A DNA stretch of 64,000 nt from JAVBQL01 sp031549085 (GTDB lineage: Bacteria; Spirochaetota; GWE2-31-10; MWDO01). The notes under the pieces are model-generated. The model saw only the letters and a program-made list of their open reading frames with translations. It did no database searches and had not been told where the DNA came from. The stretch is from contig JAVBQL010000006.1 of the NCBI GenBank assembly GCA_031549085.1, positions 79,187 through 143,186 of the forward strand, written 5' to 3'. Of this stretch, positions 24,427 through 33,188 are shown one piece after another. Both the position numbers and the translations under genes were made by a program. Numbering within the stretch: the first letter of the stretch is position 1; every line of letters begins with the position of its first letter.

Positions 24427-25566
24427 TTGAAATCAAAAGTAGCCATTATTAGATGTGAGTCTTATGAAGTGGAGGAGGTCTATGAACAGTTAAAGAGAGG
24501 CATTGAACTTTTAGGCGGATTAGAGCAATTTGTAAAACCAAATGAGAATATTCTTCTAAAACCAAATGTACTTGCATCTGCCATACCAGAAAAATCGGTT
24601 ACAACACACCCTGCTGTATTTGAAGCTACTGCTAAAATATTTCAAGAGAGTGGTGTAAAACTAAAATATGGAGATTCACCGGGCTCTATAAGTCCAAATA
24701 TAGCCTTGAAAAAGTGCGGACTCTATGATGTTGCCAAAAAATTAAATATAGAGCAGGCAGATTTTGAATCTGGAAAACGTGTTGAATATGAGAAAGGAAG
24801 ATTTTGGAATAGCTTTGATATTGCTAATGGAGTGCTTGAGGCAGATGGAATTGTAAGTATTTCAAAAATGAAGACTCATCAGCTTACACGTATAACAGGG
24901 GCTATTAAAAATCAATTTGGCTGTATCTATGGTTTTAATAAGGCAAAAATACATGTAAAAGTCCCAAATGCTGTAAATTTCTGCAAACTTCTTCTGGATC
25001 TTAATATGTTTCTGAAGCCAAGATTGTATATAATGGATGGAATTGTTGCTATGGAGGGAAATGGTCCTGCAAGTGGCACTCCAAAGAAGATGAATGTTCT
25101 TCTTATATCTTCCGATCCAGTAGCCCTTGACTCTACATTCTGCAGAATTGTGGATCTAGATCCAGCTTGTATTCCAGCAAATACATATGGGAAAGTCTAT
25201 GGGCTTGGAACATTTATCGAAGATGAGATTGAACTTGTTGGTGATGAGCTAAAGACATTTATAAAGAGAGATTTTAATGTTGTGAGGCGTAGGGTAAAAG
25301 ATAGCGCCCTGCTTGCATTTATGGAACCCTTAAAAAATCTTATAGTTAGGTTTCCAGCTGTTGATAGTAAAAATTGCACAAAGTGCGGTGTATGTGTTAA
25401 TAGCTGTCCTGTTGAGGAGAAGGCAATCTATTTTAAAAATGACAATAGGACAAAACCTCCAGTCTATAACTATAATAAATGTATAAGATGCTTCTGCTGT
25501 CAAGAGGTCTGTCCAAGCAATGCTATATATGTAAAAACTCCATTTTTGGCACATATGTTTGATTAA
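24427..25566 (+). CDS. DUF362 domain protein with C-terminal ferredoxin module
   Basis: The first 290 residues belong to DUF362: NENILLKPNVLASAIPEKSV, SKMKTHQLTRITGAIKNQFG and ISSDPVALDSTFCRIVDLDP are typical. The last 70 residues hold two cluster motifs, CTKCGVCVNSCPVEEKAI and CIRCFCCQEVCPSNAIY. Here the ferredoxin part follows the DUF362 part, whereas in the gene at 20319 it is inserted within it. Translation begins at TTG, 5 bp after the NlpC/P60 gene. The product is cytoplasmic, with no signal peptide. Function of the family is not established; an oxidoreductase or iron-sulfur sensing role is plausible. Confidence 0.85.
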   Translation: MKSKVAIIRCESYEVEEVYEQLKRGIELLGGLEQFVKPNENILLKPNVLASAIPEKSVTTHPAVFEATAKIFQESGVKLKYGDSPGSISPNIALKKCGLYDVAKKLNIEQADFESGKRVEYEKGRFWNSFDIANGVLEADGIVSISKMKTHQLTRITGAIKNQFGCIYGFNKAKIHVKVPNAVNFCKLLLDLNMFLKPRLYIMDGIVAMEGNGPASGTPKKMNVLLISSDPVALDSTFCRIVDLDPACIPANTYGKVYGLGTFIEDEIELVGDELKTFIKRDFNVVRRRVKDSALLAFMEPLKNLIVRFPAVDSKNCTKCGVCVNSCPVEEKAIYFKNDNRTKPPVYNYNKCIRCFCCQEVCPSNAIYVKTPFLAHMFD

Positions 25567-25586
25567 GTTTTGCAATATTAATGGGT

Positions 25587-25811
25587 GGAGTGCCTCCCCC
25601 CCATTACCCCCCGCAATGGGTAGAAATTTATAAAATAATTATGCGATATATAAGTTGATTTTGTTCAATTTTCGCTGCTTGTGTGTTACAGATAGGGGGC
25701 AGCAATATGTAAGCCGATTTTTTTTTGATATTGCTTATGCAATAAGCAGAGCTTGTTACTTCGTAATAATAAAAAAATCTTTGTTACATACCACTGCCCC
25801 CTATCTGTAAC
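25587..25811. repeat. palindromic element with G-rich box before ispD
   Basis: A C-rich box (CCTCCCCCCCATTACCCCCC, about 25592-25611) is followed at 25685-25811 by a palindrome. The arms are GTTACAGATAGGGGGCAGC...TATGTAA and TTACATA...GCCCCCTATCTGTAAC. The centre again shows CCGATTTTTTTT and AAAAAAATCTTTG, as in the elements at 18.1 kb and 30.2 kb. A related half motif, AAGTTGATTTTGTTCAATTT, stands at about 25652-25671. Confidence 0.75.
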
Positions 25812-25852
25812 TACTTAAACAAACAAAATATATAAAAAAGGTCTATTAGCCT

Positions 25853-26563
25853 ATGAAAAAGTTAGATGTTCTTATTCTCGCTGCTGGAAGCGGAAAGAGA
25901 TTCAATTCAAACACTCCAAAAACATATCTTAAACTTAATGGTTTTCCACTTATTTACTACTCGATAAACTCATTTTCTATGCTTGAAGATGTTGTAAACT
26001 CAATCTATATAGTAATATCAAAAGATATGGAAAAAAAGTTTATAGATATTAAAAATAGACACCTTTCAGATTTCAAAAAGCTTAAAGGTTATATAATTGG
26101 CGGAGATACAAGGCAGCAATCTGTCTATAATGGGCTTTTCTTTCTTAAAAAATTGAAAGATGAAGAGAGGGGAGGCTATGTAGCAATTCATGATGGAGCA
26201 AGGCCATTCATAAAGCCAGCTCTTATAAATAATATATTTAATGAAGCTGCCATCTATGGCGGTGCAAGCTGTGGAGTAAAACCTGTTGATACAGTAAAAA
26301 TTGTCAATGATGGTATAGTTAAAACTCATTTAAAAAGAGATAATTTAATAAACATTCAGACCCCTCAGATATTTTTATTCAATAAAATATTTGATGGGTA
26401 TGAATATATAATTAATAATGGTATAGAGATAACAGATGACACAGAGGCTTTTAGCTATGTAAATGGAGAAACAAAGATAGTTCAAGGGGACAATGATTTA
26501 ATAAAGATAACATACAAAGAAGATCTAAAAAAGGCGAGAGAGATATTGAAAAGGTTTTTTTAA
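25853..26563 (+). CDS. ispD: 2-C-methyl-D-erythritol 4-phosphate cytidylyltransferase
   Basis: IspD couples MEP to CTP, the third step of the MEP isoprenoid pathway. The 236-residue protein has the nucleotidyltransferase start LILAAGSGKRFNSNTPKTYL, in which the Gly-rich loop and Lys of PKTYL contact CTP. It also has GGDTRQQSVYNGL, AIHDGARPFI and IQTPQIF, all characteristic. Length is normal. ispF follows 156 bp later but is separated by a hairpin-containing gap, so the two are probably transcribed separately or with read-through. A repeat end box overlaps its stop codon. dxr at 53.9 kb encodes an earlier step. Confidence 0.95.
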   Translation: MKKLDVLILAAGSGKRFNSNTPKTYLKLNGFPLIYYSINSFSMLEDVVNSIYIVISKDMEKKFIDIKNRHLSDFKKLKGYIIGGDTRQQSVYNGLFFLKKLKDEERGGYVAIHDGARPFIKPALINNIFNEAAIYGGASCGVKPVDTVKIVNDGIVKTHLKRDNLINIQTPQIFLFNKIFDGYEYIINNGIEITDDTEAFSYVNGETKIVQGDNDLIKITYKEDLKKAREILKRFF

Positions 26564-26612
26564 TAGCCACGTCCTTTTTGATATATATTTTATGTAAAAA
26601 GGATATTTCTTT
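26564..26612 (+). terminator. hairpin after ispD, probable terminator, sharing an end box with a repeat family
   Basis: TCCTTTTT near 26572 and AAAAAGGA near 26597 can pair, and TATTTCTTTTTT follows. The sequence TAGCCACGTCCTTTTTGA at its start is the exact complement of the end box of the repeat at 41378-41557, so this hairpin is probably derived from that element in inverted orientation. Confidence 0.45.
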
Positions 26613-26719
26613 TTTGATTTTAAGGGTAAAATATCTAGTTACAAATGAAATATAAGTTAGAACATTAAAAACTACTTTATGTATAAAAACATATAAAAAA
26701 CTATTATTAAGGATAATAT

Positions 26720-27196
26720 ATGGATTTTAGAATTGGTCAAGGATATGACATTCATAGGTTGGAGGCTGGTAGAAAGTTGACTATTGGTGCAGTAGAGATA
26801 GATTATGAGAAGGGTTTTGTTGCCCACTCTGATGGAGATGTGCTGATACATGCACTGATCGATGCTCTCTTTGGTGCTCTAAATCTGGGCGATATTGGTA
26901 CACACTTTCCTGATAACGATCCACAGTACAAAAACATTGATTCATCAATTCTATTAAAAAGAGCAATGGAGCTTGTAGTCAAAAATGGCTACAAAATAGT
27001 CAATATTGACAGCACCATAATATGTGAAAAGCCCAAACTAAAAGATTATATTCCTCTAATGAGGGAGGCTCTCTCATTGATACTTGAAATAGAGAGTAAC
27101 CTTATTTCAATAAAGGCAAAGACAAAAGAGGGAGTTGATGCCACAGGCAGAAACGAAGCAATTGAGGCTTTTGTTGTTGCCCTTTTAAAAAAGTAA
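26720..27196 (+). CDS. ispF: 2-C-methyl-D-erythritol 2,4-cyclodiphosphate synthase
   Basis: IspF converts the CDP-methylerythritol phosphate to the cyclic diphosphate. The 158-residue protein has GYDIHRL with metal ligands Asp10 and His12, HSDGDVLIHALIDALFGAL with His44, then the DIGTHFPDNDPQYKN loop and the C-terminal KAKTKEGVDATGRNEAIEA. All residues expected for the zinc site and CDP binding are present. The enzyme is a homotrimer in the cytoplasm. AAGGATAATAT precedes the ATG. It and ispD lie on the same strand but are not fused and are separated by a possible terminator. Confidence 0.96.
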   Translation: MDFRIGQGYDIHRLEAGRKLTIGAVEIDYEKGFVAHSDGDVLIHALIDALFGALNLGDIGTHFPDNDPQYKNIDSSILLKRAMELVVKNGYKIVNIDSTIICEKPKLKDYIPLMREALSLILEIESNLISIKAKTKEGVDATGRNEAIEAFVVALLKK

Positions 27197-27348
27197 CTAG
27201 GGTATATTATATTCTGTTTCTTAACATTTTTAACTAATTTTTTTGACATTTTAATATTATTTTTTTTATTTAAGTATAAATAATATATTTTTAATTTAAT
27301 GAGAAAAATTGTTCTAAAATAGAATGTCTATTATAAAGGATTTTTTTT

Positions 27349-28404
27349 ATGATTACTGGATATTTTTGTAATAATAAAAATATTAAATATGAAGATATAT
27401 GGAATTTTACTGAAGGTTTAGCTGTTGTCAGACTTGATGATAAATGGGGTTTTATTAATAAAACAGGTGAAGAGGTTACAGCGATTAAATATAATGGTGT
27501 TGGTTCTTTTACTGGGGGATTAGCTCCTGTTCAATTTAAAAATAGATGGGGTTTTATTGATAAGACAGGTAGAGAGATAATGCCTCTTAAATACGATATT
27601 GCTCCTATTTTCAGTGAAGAATTAGCTAGTGTTATGCTGAATGGTAAATATGGTTTTGTTGATAAAACAGGTGAAGAGATTATAGCTATTAAATATGATA
27701 GTACTGGTTCTTTTAGTGAGGGGTTAGCTCCTATTAAGCTTAAAAATAGATGGAATTTTATTGATAAAACAGATAGATTAATAGCCCCTTTTAAATATGA
27801 TATAGCTTCTATTTTCAGTGAAAGTTTAGCTGGTGTTATTCTGAATGGTAAATATGGTTTTGTTGATAAAACAGGTAAAGAGACAATTTCTCTTAAATAT
27901 GATGCTGGTTATGGGTTTATTGAAAGTTTAGCTGCTGTTGCACTGAATGGTAAATATGGTTTTATTGATAAAATGGGTGTAGAGATAATTCCTCTTAAAT
28001 ATGATTATGCTTTTGGCTTCCATGAAGGTTTAGCAAGTATTCAGATTAATGATAAATTTAGTTTTATTGATAAAATAGGCAATAAAATAATTGCTTTTAA
28101 GTATGATGATGTATGGAATTTCCATGAAGGATTAGCTGCTGTTATGCTGAATGGTAAATATGGTTTTATTGATAAAATGGGTGTAGAAATAATTCCTCTA
28201 AAATATGATTATGCTTTTGATTTTTCTGAAAATTTAGCTGCTGTTGCATTGAATGGTAAATATGGTTTTATTGATAAAACGAGTAAAGAGGTAATCCCTT
28301 TTAAATATGATTATGTTTTTAGTTTTAGTGAAGGATTAGCTAGTGTTAAGCTTAATGGGGAATGTTTCTGTATTGATAAAAATGATAATAGAGTGATTAA
28401 TTAG
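27349..28404 (+). CDS. WG-repeat protein
   Basis: After 11 leading residues the whole 351-residue protein is ten tandem repeats of about 34 residues. A typical unit reads KYDYAFSFSEGLASV, then xLNGKYGFIDK, then TGKEIIPL. The central WG position is W in the first copies (KWGFI, RWGFI) and Y in later ones. WG-repeat proteins are thought to form open beta scaffolds, but their function is unknown. There is no signal peptide. Copies 6 and 8-9 are nearly identical in DNA, indicating recent unit duplication. AAAGGA stands before the ATG. It is monocistronic, and no partner gene suggests a role. Confidence 0.85.
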   Translation: MITGYFCNNKNIKYEDIWNFTEGLAVVRLDDKWGFINKTGEEVTAIKYNGVGSFTGGLAPVQFKNRWGFIDKTGREIMPLKYDIAPIFSEELASVMLNGKYGFVDKTGEEIIAIKYDSTGSFSEGLAPIKLKNRWNFIDKTDRLIAPFKYDIASIFSESLAGVILNGKYGFVDKTGKETISLKYDAGYGFIESLAAVALNGKYGFIDKMGVEIIPLKYDYAFGFHEGLASIQINDKFSFIDKIGNKIIAFKYDDVWNFHEGLAAVMLNGKYGFIDKMGVEIIPLKYDYAFDFSENLAAVALNGKYGFIDKTSKEVIPFKYDYVFSFSEGLASVKLNGECFCIDKNDNRVIN

Positions 28405-28550
28405 CTATTTATGATTATTGATTTCATATTTCTTTTATAAAATAATGCTAATTTTTTTCCATAAAAATAAGATAATTATAGTAACTATACTCAAAAACTG
28501 AAGTCAAACTCTTCTGTTTTTGTAAATCTAAAAACTTTTTGGATGAAGAT

Positions 28551-30050
28551 GTGAAAAAAACAATTTTATCTATTTTTATTATTTTTATTTTAACTCTCTC
28601 ACTCTACTCTTTACAGGAGGAGATATCATATAATGTTGCAACCAATTTTAAAGATTTTCTATATAAGGCTACAAATGTTGAGCTTATAAAGCTTAATAAC
28701 ACTCCAAACTGTTATAGAATTAAGCAGCAGCAATTTTCAGATATGAGTGATTTAGATTTATACCTCTCATTTGACACAAAAAGAGGATATGATGATACAG
28801 ATAGATATAAAATTGTCTACAATAACTATAAACTCTCTGGCAATAAATCAATATATAAAAATGGCGGATATTTTGTTAATGAGGAGGAGAGACTGGAGCT
28901 TGTTGGAGAAAACGAAAACTATTTTTTTCAAACCGGTACAAATCTTGGTTCATTTTCAATAAGCTTCTGGTTCTATCCAATAAGTTTTTCTGACGGTGAG
29001 GTTATAATAAGAATTGGTTCTCAATACTATGATAAACAAGATGATAAAGTCTATGATGAGTCTATTGTTGCAAAAGTTGAGGATGGAAGAATTATTTGGG
29101 AATTTAACAATGTTTTCAAATTCAATGATATTACAAAAGATTATTTCAAACTTGGTTCATATGATAGAATATCCCCTGAAACATGGAACCATATGAGTTT
29201 TGCATATGATGCTGAGACTGGTATAATGAGGCAATTTCTGAATGGTAAAGAGAGTGGTGTTGGTGTTGCAACTCTTGATGGAACACTTGATAGCTCTATA
29301 TATAGAATCTTTTTTCAAAAGAATAACAGATGTGTTATTACACTTGCACCCAATTTTAATGGCGGTTTAGATGAGTTTTATGTCTTTAAGAAAAATATTA
29401 TTATAGAGCCTGATAGATTCCCTTGGGACTCATATGGAGAAATTCTAACAAATGTTATAAGACTTGGTGAAACTGGCGGGCGAGTACTTAATATAAAGAG
29501 GATGGAGAGAAATAACTACAATTCAGATATAATATACTACTATAGATACTCTCCAAATAACCCTTTTACAGAGAATGATGATGGAAGCTTAAAGTGGAAT
29601 GTTTGGGATGAAAAGACAGATATATCAAATAAATATATAAAATATATTCAATTGAAAATACTATTTCTTCCAGGAAGAGATCCAAACTATAGTCCAGAAT
29701 TCAGTGGCTTAAAGTTTTTAATTGAGAAACATTTGCCCCCATCAAAACCAATAGGTCTCAAACTTTTCGCAGGGGACAAAAGCATAAAAATGAAGTGGAT
29801 AAAAAATAGTGAAAGAACAGTGAAAGGATATAAAATATACTATGGAACAAAATCAAATTACTATTTTGGTGAGAGTATGGAGAGAAATAGCCCTATTGAT
29901 ATAGGTTTGGTTAATGAGTATGAGCTTAAAGGTTTACGAAATAATATAATTTACTATGTCTCCGTTACTGCATATGATGGAAATGGCAATGAGAGCCCTC
30001 TAAGTTATGAAGAGTTTGTAAGGCCTCTTGAAAGCTCTGCCAGAAGATAG
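28551..30050 (+). CDS. exported protein with LamG-like and fibronectin type III-like domains
   Basis: I chose the GTG at 28551 because GGATGA precedes it and translation then begins directly with a signal peptide (KKTILSIFIIFILTLSLYSL); a TTG at 28539 is also in frame. Residues about 65-285 look like a concanavalin/LamG sandwich: GSFSISFWFYPISF, SPETWNHMSFAYD, GTLDSSIYRIFFQ and GGLDEFYVFKK. Residues about 400-495 resemble a fibronectin type III domain (PSKPIGLKLFAG, YYVSVTAYDGNGNESPLSYE). Such architecture fits a cell-surface adhesion or carbohydrate-binding protein. No anchor or catalytic domain is visible. It stands alone between AT-rich gaps. Confidence 0.7.
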   Translation: MKKTILSIFIIFILTLSLYSLQEEISYNVATNFKDFLYKATNVELIKLNNTPNCYRIKQQQFSDMSDLDLYLSFDTKRGYDDTDRYKIVYNNYKLSGNKSIYKNGGYFVNEEERLELVGENENYFFQTGTNLGSFSISFWFYPISFSDGEVIIRIGSQYYDKQDDKVYDESIVAKVEDGRIIWEFNNVFKFNDITKDYFKLGSYDRISPETWNHMSFAYDAETGIMRQFLNGKESGVGVATLDGTLDSSIYRIFFQKNNRCVITLAPNFNGGLDEFYVFKKNIIIEPDRFPWDSYGEILTNVIRLGETGGRVLNIKRMERNNYNSDIIYYYRYSPNNPFTENDDGSLKWNVWDEKTDISNKYIKYIQLKILFLPGRDPNYSPEFSGLKFLIEKHLPPSKPIGLKLFAGDKSIKMKWIKNSERTVKGYKIYYGTKSNYYFGESMERNSPIDIGLVNEYELKGLRNNIIYYVSVTAYDGNGNESPLSYEEFVRPLESSARR

Positions 30051-30063
30051 TATGTTTTTCTTG

Positions 30064-30290
30064 CTTCCCCTTGCCCCTTTTACATAAAGGGGGTTTAAAA
30101 TTGGCTTTTATTTAAAAATAGTAGGGATAATGATTTGCCATTCGCTGTATAAGCCATTTTTGTTTAAGAGTTAAAGCTAGGATATATAAGTCGATTTTGT
30201 TCGATTTTTGCTTTGCAAAAATATACAAAATCTTTGTTATTACGTTAGTAACAAGCTCTGCTTATATACCCTAGCTTTCACTCTTAAACA
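30064..30290. repeat. palindromic element with G-rich box before the HAD gene
   Basis: The box CCCCTTGCCCCTTTTACATA followed by AAAGGGGGTTT occupies about 30065-30095. The palindrome at 30161-30290 has arms GTTTAAGAGTTAAAGCTAGG and CCTAGCTTTCACTCTTAAAC. The centre has GTCGATTTTGTTCGATTTTT and ACAAAATCTTTG, close to the centres at 18.1 and 25.7 kb. The 320-bp gap around it holds nothing else I can identify. Confidence 0.75.
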
Positions 30291-30372
30291 AGCAGAATAT
30301 ATAAAAAGCTTTTTATATATAACAAAAGTTAAAATCTACTTATACAAAATTTAATAAAACTAGGAAAAAAAT

Positions 30373-31032
30373 GTGGATAGATTAAATGATTATGACTTGT
30401 TAGTATTTGATTTTGATGGAACTCTTGTTGATTCAATAGAGGGGGTTCTTGCCTCTTTTAACTATGCTTTAAGCAAGTATGGATATCCGAAGTTAAAAAA
30501 AGATGATATAAGAAAGAAAATTGGTCTCCCATTGGAAGATATAGCTCTATATACCTTGAAAGTAAGCGGTATTAATGAAAAAGATGATATTGATATAGAA
30601 AAATTTCTATCTTTTTATAGAGAGTTTTATAAAAGGGAGGGGTATAAACTTGCCTCTCTTTATGATGGAATCTCTGATTTCTTAGAAAAAGCAAAATCAA
30701 AAAATAAAAAACTTGCCATTTTTACAAACAGATCAATTGATAGCACTACTCAAATACTAGAGATAGTTGGAGTTGCCAATCTCTTTGATGTAGTTGTTTC
30801 TGGTGAAACAATAAACAAAAGAAAGCCGCTGCCTGATGGACTCTTAATGATTATGGAGAAGATTGGACAGAGAGAAAAAGAGACCATTATGATAGGTGAT
30901 TCTATCATAGATATAAATACTGCTCTTAATGCAAATATAGATAGCTGCTTTGTTACCTATGGATATGGAAGCGGAATTGATGATGCTGATAAAAAAGCAA
31001 CCTTCTATATAGACAGTTTTGCAAAATTTTAA
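30373..31032 (+). CDS. HAD family hydrolase, phosphoglycolate phosphatase-like
   Basis: Translation starts at GTG with TAGGAAAAAAAT upstream. The 219-residue protein shows HAD motif I DFDGTLVDS (Asp13 nucleophile, Asp15), a helical cap domain of type C1, motif II TNRS, motif III lysine in NKRKPLPDGL, and motif IV GDSIIDINTA. The cap type and length match Gph/PpaX/beta-phosphoglucomutase relatives. Likely activity is dephosphorylation of a small phosphorylated metabolite such as phosphoglycolate or pyrophosphate, but the substrate cannot be read from sequence. It is monocistronic. A T-rich, weak hairpin follows its stop. Confidence 0.85.
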   Translation: MDRLNDYDLLVFDFDGTLVDSIEGVLASFNYALSKYGYPKLKKDDIRKKIGLPLEDIALYTLKVSGINEKDDIDIEKFLSFYREFYKREGYKLASLYDGISDFLEKAKSKNKKLAIFTNRSIDSTTQILEIVGVANLFDVVVSGETINKRKPLPDGLLMIMEKIGQREKETIMIGDSIIDINTALNANIDSCFVTYGYGSGIDDADKKATFYIDSFAKF

Positions 31033-31124
31033 TAAAAAAAAATATTTTTTTATTAAAAAACATTTACTTTTCTTAAATTATAAGTATAATGCATAAAATG
31101 GGTACAAGGTAAGGTCTTCATATA

Positions 31125-31994
31125 ATGAAAGGAATGACTGGCTATTCTTTCAAGTCTTTCTCCTCTGATAATAAAATCAACATATCATGCGAATTAAAGT
31201 CTTTTAATCACAGGTTTCTTGATATAAATATATCTATGGCATCGTTCTTAAATCCGTTTGAGATAAAAATAAGAGAGCTTATACAAAAAAGAGTCAAGAG
31301 AGGCAAAGTGGATCTCTCTATTTTTTTTAGAATGGAAGAGTCTATGAGCAGTGTTGCAATAGATCCAAAACTTGCAAAGGAGTATTTTAGCTCTTTAGCA
31401 ACTCTAAAAGATCTTTGTGACATAGATGACGAAATCAAACTATACCACCTAATAAAATTTCGTGACATATTCAAAATAGAGGAGAACAGAGACTACTCTA
31501 TATATTGGAGCTTTATTGAAAAATTGATAAATGAGGCTCTTGATGAGCTTGTCTCTATGAAAGAGAGAGAGGGAGAGCACACAAAAGCTAATCTTTTATC
31601 AATTATAGATGATATGAAAAACAAATTAGAGCATATAATTTCATCTAAAGAGCATATAGAAAAAGACATCTTGAATAGTATAAAAACAAAAGTCTCTGAT
31701 CTTATAGGTAAAAACATTGATGAAAACCGCCTCCTCACAGAGGTCGCTCTTCTTGTTTCTAGGGGGTCAATAAATGAGGAGCTTGAGAGGCTCTCTCTTT
31801 ATATAAATGAGTTTATTAATATTTCATCAGAAGATGGTGAGGTTGGAAAAAAGCTGGATTTTCTCTGCCAAGAGATGCACAGGGAAGTTAATACAACTGG
31901 CAATAAAATATTTGATGCAAAGTATGTCGGTTCTGTTATATCTATCAAAAATAGTATAGAAGATCTAAGAGAACAGATAAGAAACATAGAATAA
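31125..31994 (+). CDS. yicC: YicC family endoribonuclease
   Basis: The 289-residue protein starts MKGMTGYSF, which is the family hallmark, continues with SCELKSFNHRFLDI and SRGSINEELERL, and ends with the DUF1732 segment LDFLCQEMHREVNTTGNKI. YicC-type proteins are RNA endonucleases implicated in small-RNA and mRNA decay. It is the first gene of a conserved cluster yicC-remA-gmk-rpoZ, here extended by miaA. It is 61 bp from remA, which has a strong AGGAGG site. Length is normal. Cytoplasmic. Confidence 0.92.
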   Translation: MKGMTGYSFKSFSSDNKINISCELKSFNHRFLDINISMASFLNPFEIKIRELIQKRVKRGKVDLSIFFRMEESMSSVAIDPKLAKEYFSSLATLKDLCDIDDEIKLYHLIKFRDIFKIEENRDYSIYWSFIEKLINEALDELVSMKEREGEHTKANLLSIIDDMKNKLEHIISSKEHIEKDILNSIKTKVSDLIGKNIDENRLLTEVALLVSRGSINEELERLSLYINEFINISSEDGEVGKKLDFLCQEMHREVNTTGNKIFDAKYVGSVISIKNSIEDLREQIRNIE

Positions 31995-32055
31995 GCTTTG
32001 TATTTAATATTTTATGTATTAATTTAAAATGTAGAGAGATTTTTAGGAGGTATTT

Positions 32056-32310
32056 ATGAACATCAAATTTATTAACATAGGTTATGGTAATGTTGTTCAG
32101 GCTAATAGAATTATTTCTATTATTAATCCAGATTCGGCTTCATCAAAGAGACTTAGAAATGATGCAAAAGAGGCACAGTTACTGATAGATGCTACGCAAG
32201 GAAGAAAAACGAGAGGTATTATTATAACTGATTCAAACCATATAGTATTGACAGCAATGCAACCAGAAACAATTACTCAAAGGCTGTCAGCTCAACAAAA
32301 AGATTCTTAA
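32056..32310 (+). CDS. remA: RemA/DUF370 family DNA-binding regulator
   Basis: The 84-residue protein matches the RemA (extracellular matrix regulator) family: NIGYGNVVQANRIISIINPD, SASSKRLRNDAKE, LIDATQGRKTRGIII. In Bacillus, RemA oligomers bind DNA and activate matrix and osmoprotection genes; in spirochaetes and most other hosts the targets are unknown. The position between yicC and gmk is widely conserved and supports the assignment. TTAGGAGG precedes the ATG. The protein is basic and small, and no other domain is present. Confidence 0.92.
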   Translation: MNIKFINIGYGNVVQANRIISIINPDSASSKRLRNDAKEAQLLIDATQGRKTRGIIITDSNHIVLTAMQPETITQRLSAQQKDS

Positions 32311-32338
32311 AAAATTGATTCTGTAAAGGGTATCATGA

Positions 32339-32917
32339 TTGACTAAGGGCAGATTGATTGTTATCTCTGGTCCATCAGGGGTAGGAAAGAGTTCTCTTTT
32401 AAAAAAACTTCTTACAACTTATAAAGGTAAGATGCTATTCTCCGTTTCGTATACTTCTAGAGAGAGGAGAGGAGAGGAGGTGGATGGTGTTGATTACAAT
32501 TTCATTTCACAGGATGAGTTTGAAGAGAAAATAAAAGAGAATGTTTTTTTAGAGTGGGCAATTGTACATGGAAACTATTATGGAACATCAAATAGATATA
32601 TAAATAATATAATTAATAAAGGTATGGACTGTATTCTCGATATCGATGTACAAGGAGGGCTTAACCTTATGTCAAAAAAGGTTGATGCCCTCTATATTTT
32701 TATTGCTCCTCCAAGTATTGAGACCTTGAGAGAGCGCTTGACTGCCCGTGCAACAGACTCTATAGAGACAATAAATAGAAGGGTTGATAATGCAAAAAGA
32801 GAGCTTTTAGAAAAAGATAAATATCAGTATGTAGTTATTAATGATAATTTTGATATTGCATTTGACAGATTAGAAAAAATAATATATAATAACCCACCAA
32901 AATTAAACAATAATTAA
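32339..32917 (+). CDS. gmk: guanylate kinase
   Basis: Guanylate kinase phosphorylates GMP to GDP with ATP. The 192-residue protein has the P-loop GPSGVGKSS at about 11-19, the GMP-binding segment SVSYTSRERRGEEVDGVDYNF, and the lid region RLTARATDS. It starts at TTG (TTGACTAAGGGC) with AAAGGG 8 bases upstream; an ATG four bases earlier runs into a stop after three codons. The gene lies between remA and rpoZ, as in many bacteria. Full-length and apparently functional. Confidence 0.95.
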   Translation: MTKGRLIVISGPSGVGKSSLLKKLLTTYKGKMLFSVSYTSRERRGEEVDGVDYNFISQDEFEEKIKENVFLEWAIVHGNYYGTSNRYINNIINKGMDCILDIDVQGGLNLMSKKVDALYIFIAPPSIETLRERLTARATDSIETINRRVDNAKRELLEKDKYQYVVINDNFDIAFDRLEKIIYNNPPKLNNN

Positions 32918-32945
32918 AAAACTCATTTTTTTAAGGAGATATGTT

Positions 32946-33140
32946 TTGATTATTCCAATAGATGAACTTATTGATTTTAAAGGCAACAGATATGAGCTAA
33001 CCTGTGCTGCAATAAAGAGAGCAATACAGATCAATCTTACTGAAGATGAAGAGCTTAAAAAAAATAAGGGAAAAGTTGTTCCAACAGCTCTAAGACAAGT
33101 GCTTACTGAAAAAGTAAAGTATAAAATTGAACAAGACTAG
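32946..33140 (+). CDS. rpoZ: RNA polymerase omega subunit
   Basis: The 64-residue protein has the omega core: IDELIDFKGNRYELTCAAIKRA then a short charged region and VPTALRQVLTEKVKY. Omega helps assemble and stabilise the beta-prime subunit and can contribute to ppGpp response. It starts at TTG with AAGGAGAT 6 bases upstream. Its position directly after gmk is the usual one. It is slightly shorter than the average omega, with no C-terminal extension. Its identification rests on both the motif and the gene order. Confidence 0.88.
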   Translation: MIIPIDELIDFKGNRYELTCAAIKRAIQINLTEDEELKKNKGKVVPTALRQVLTEKVKYKIEQD

Positions 33141-33188
33141 TTTTCTAAAACTCTCTAAAATAACTATATCCTCAAACAAAGTATTATA

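Noticed and set aside
27360..28404. Regularly spaced near-identical DNA units suggesting a CRISPR-like array
   Set aside because: The units are in frame at 102 bases and encode WG repeats; there are no unrelated spacers.
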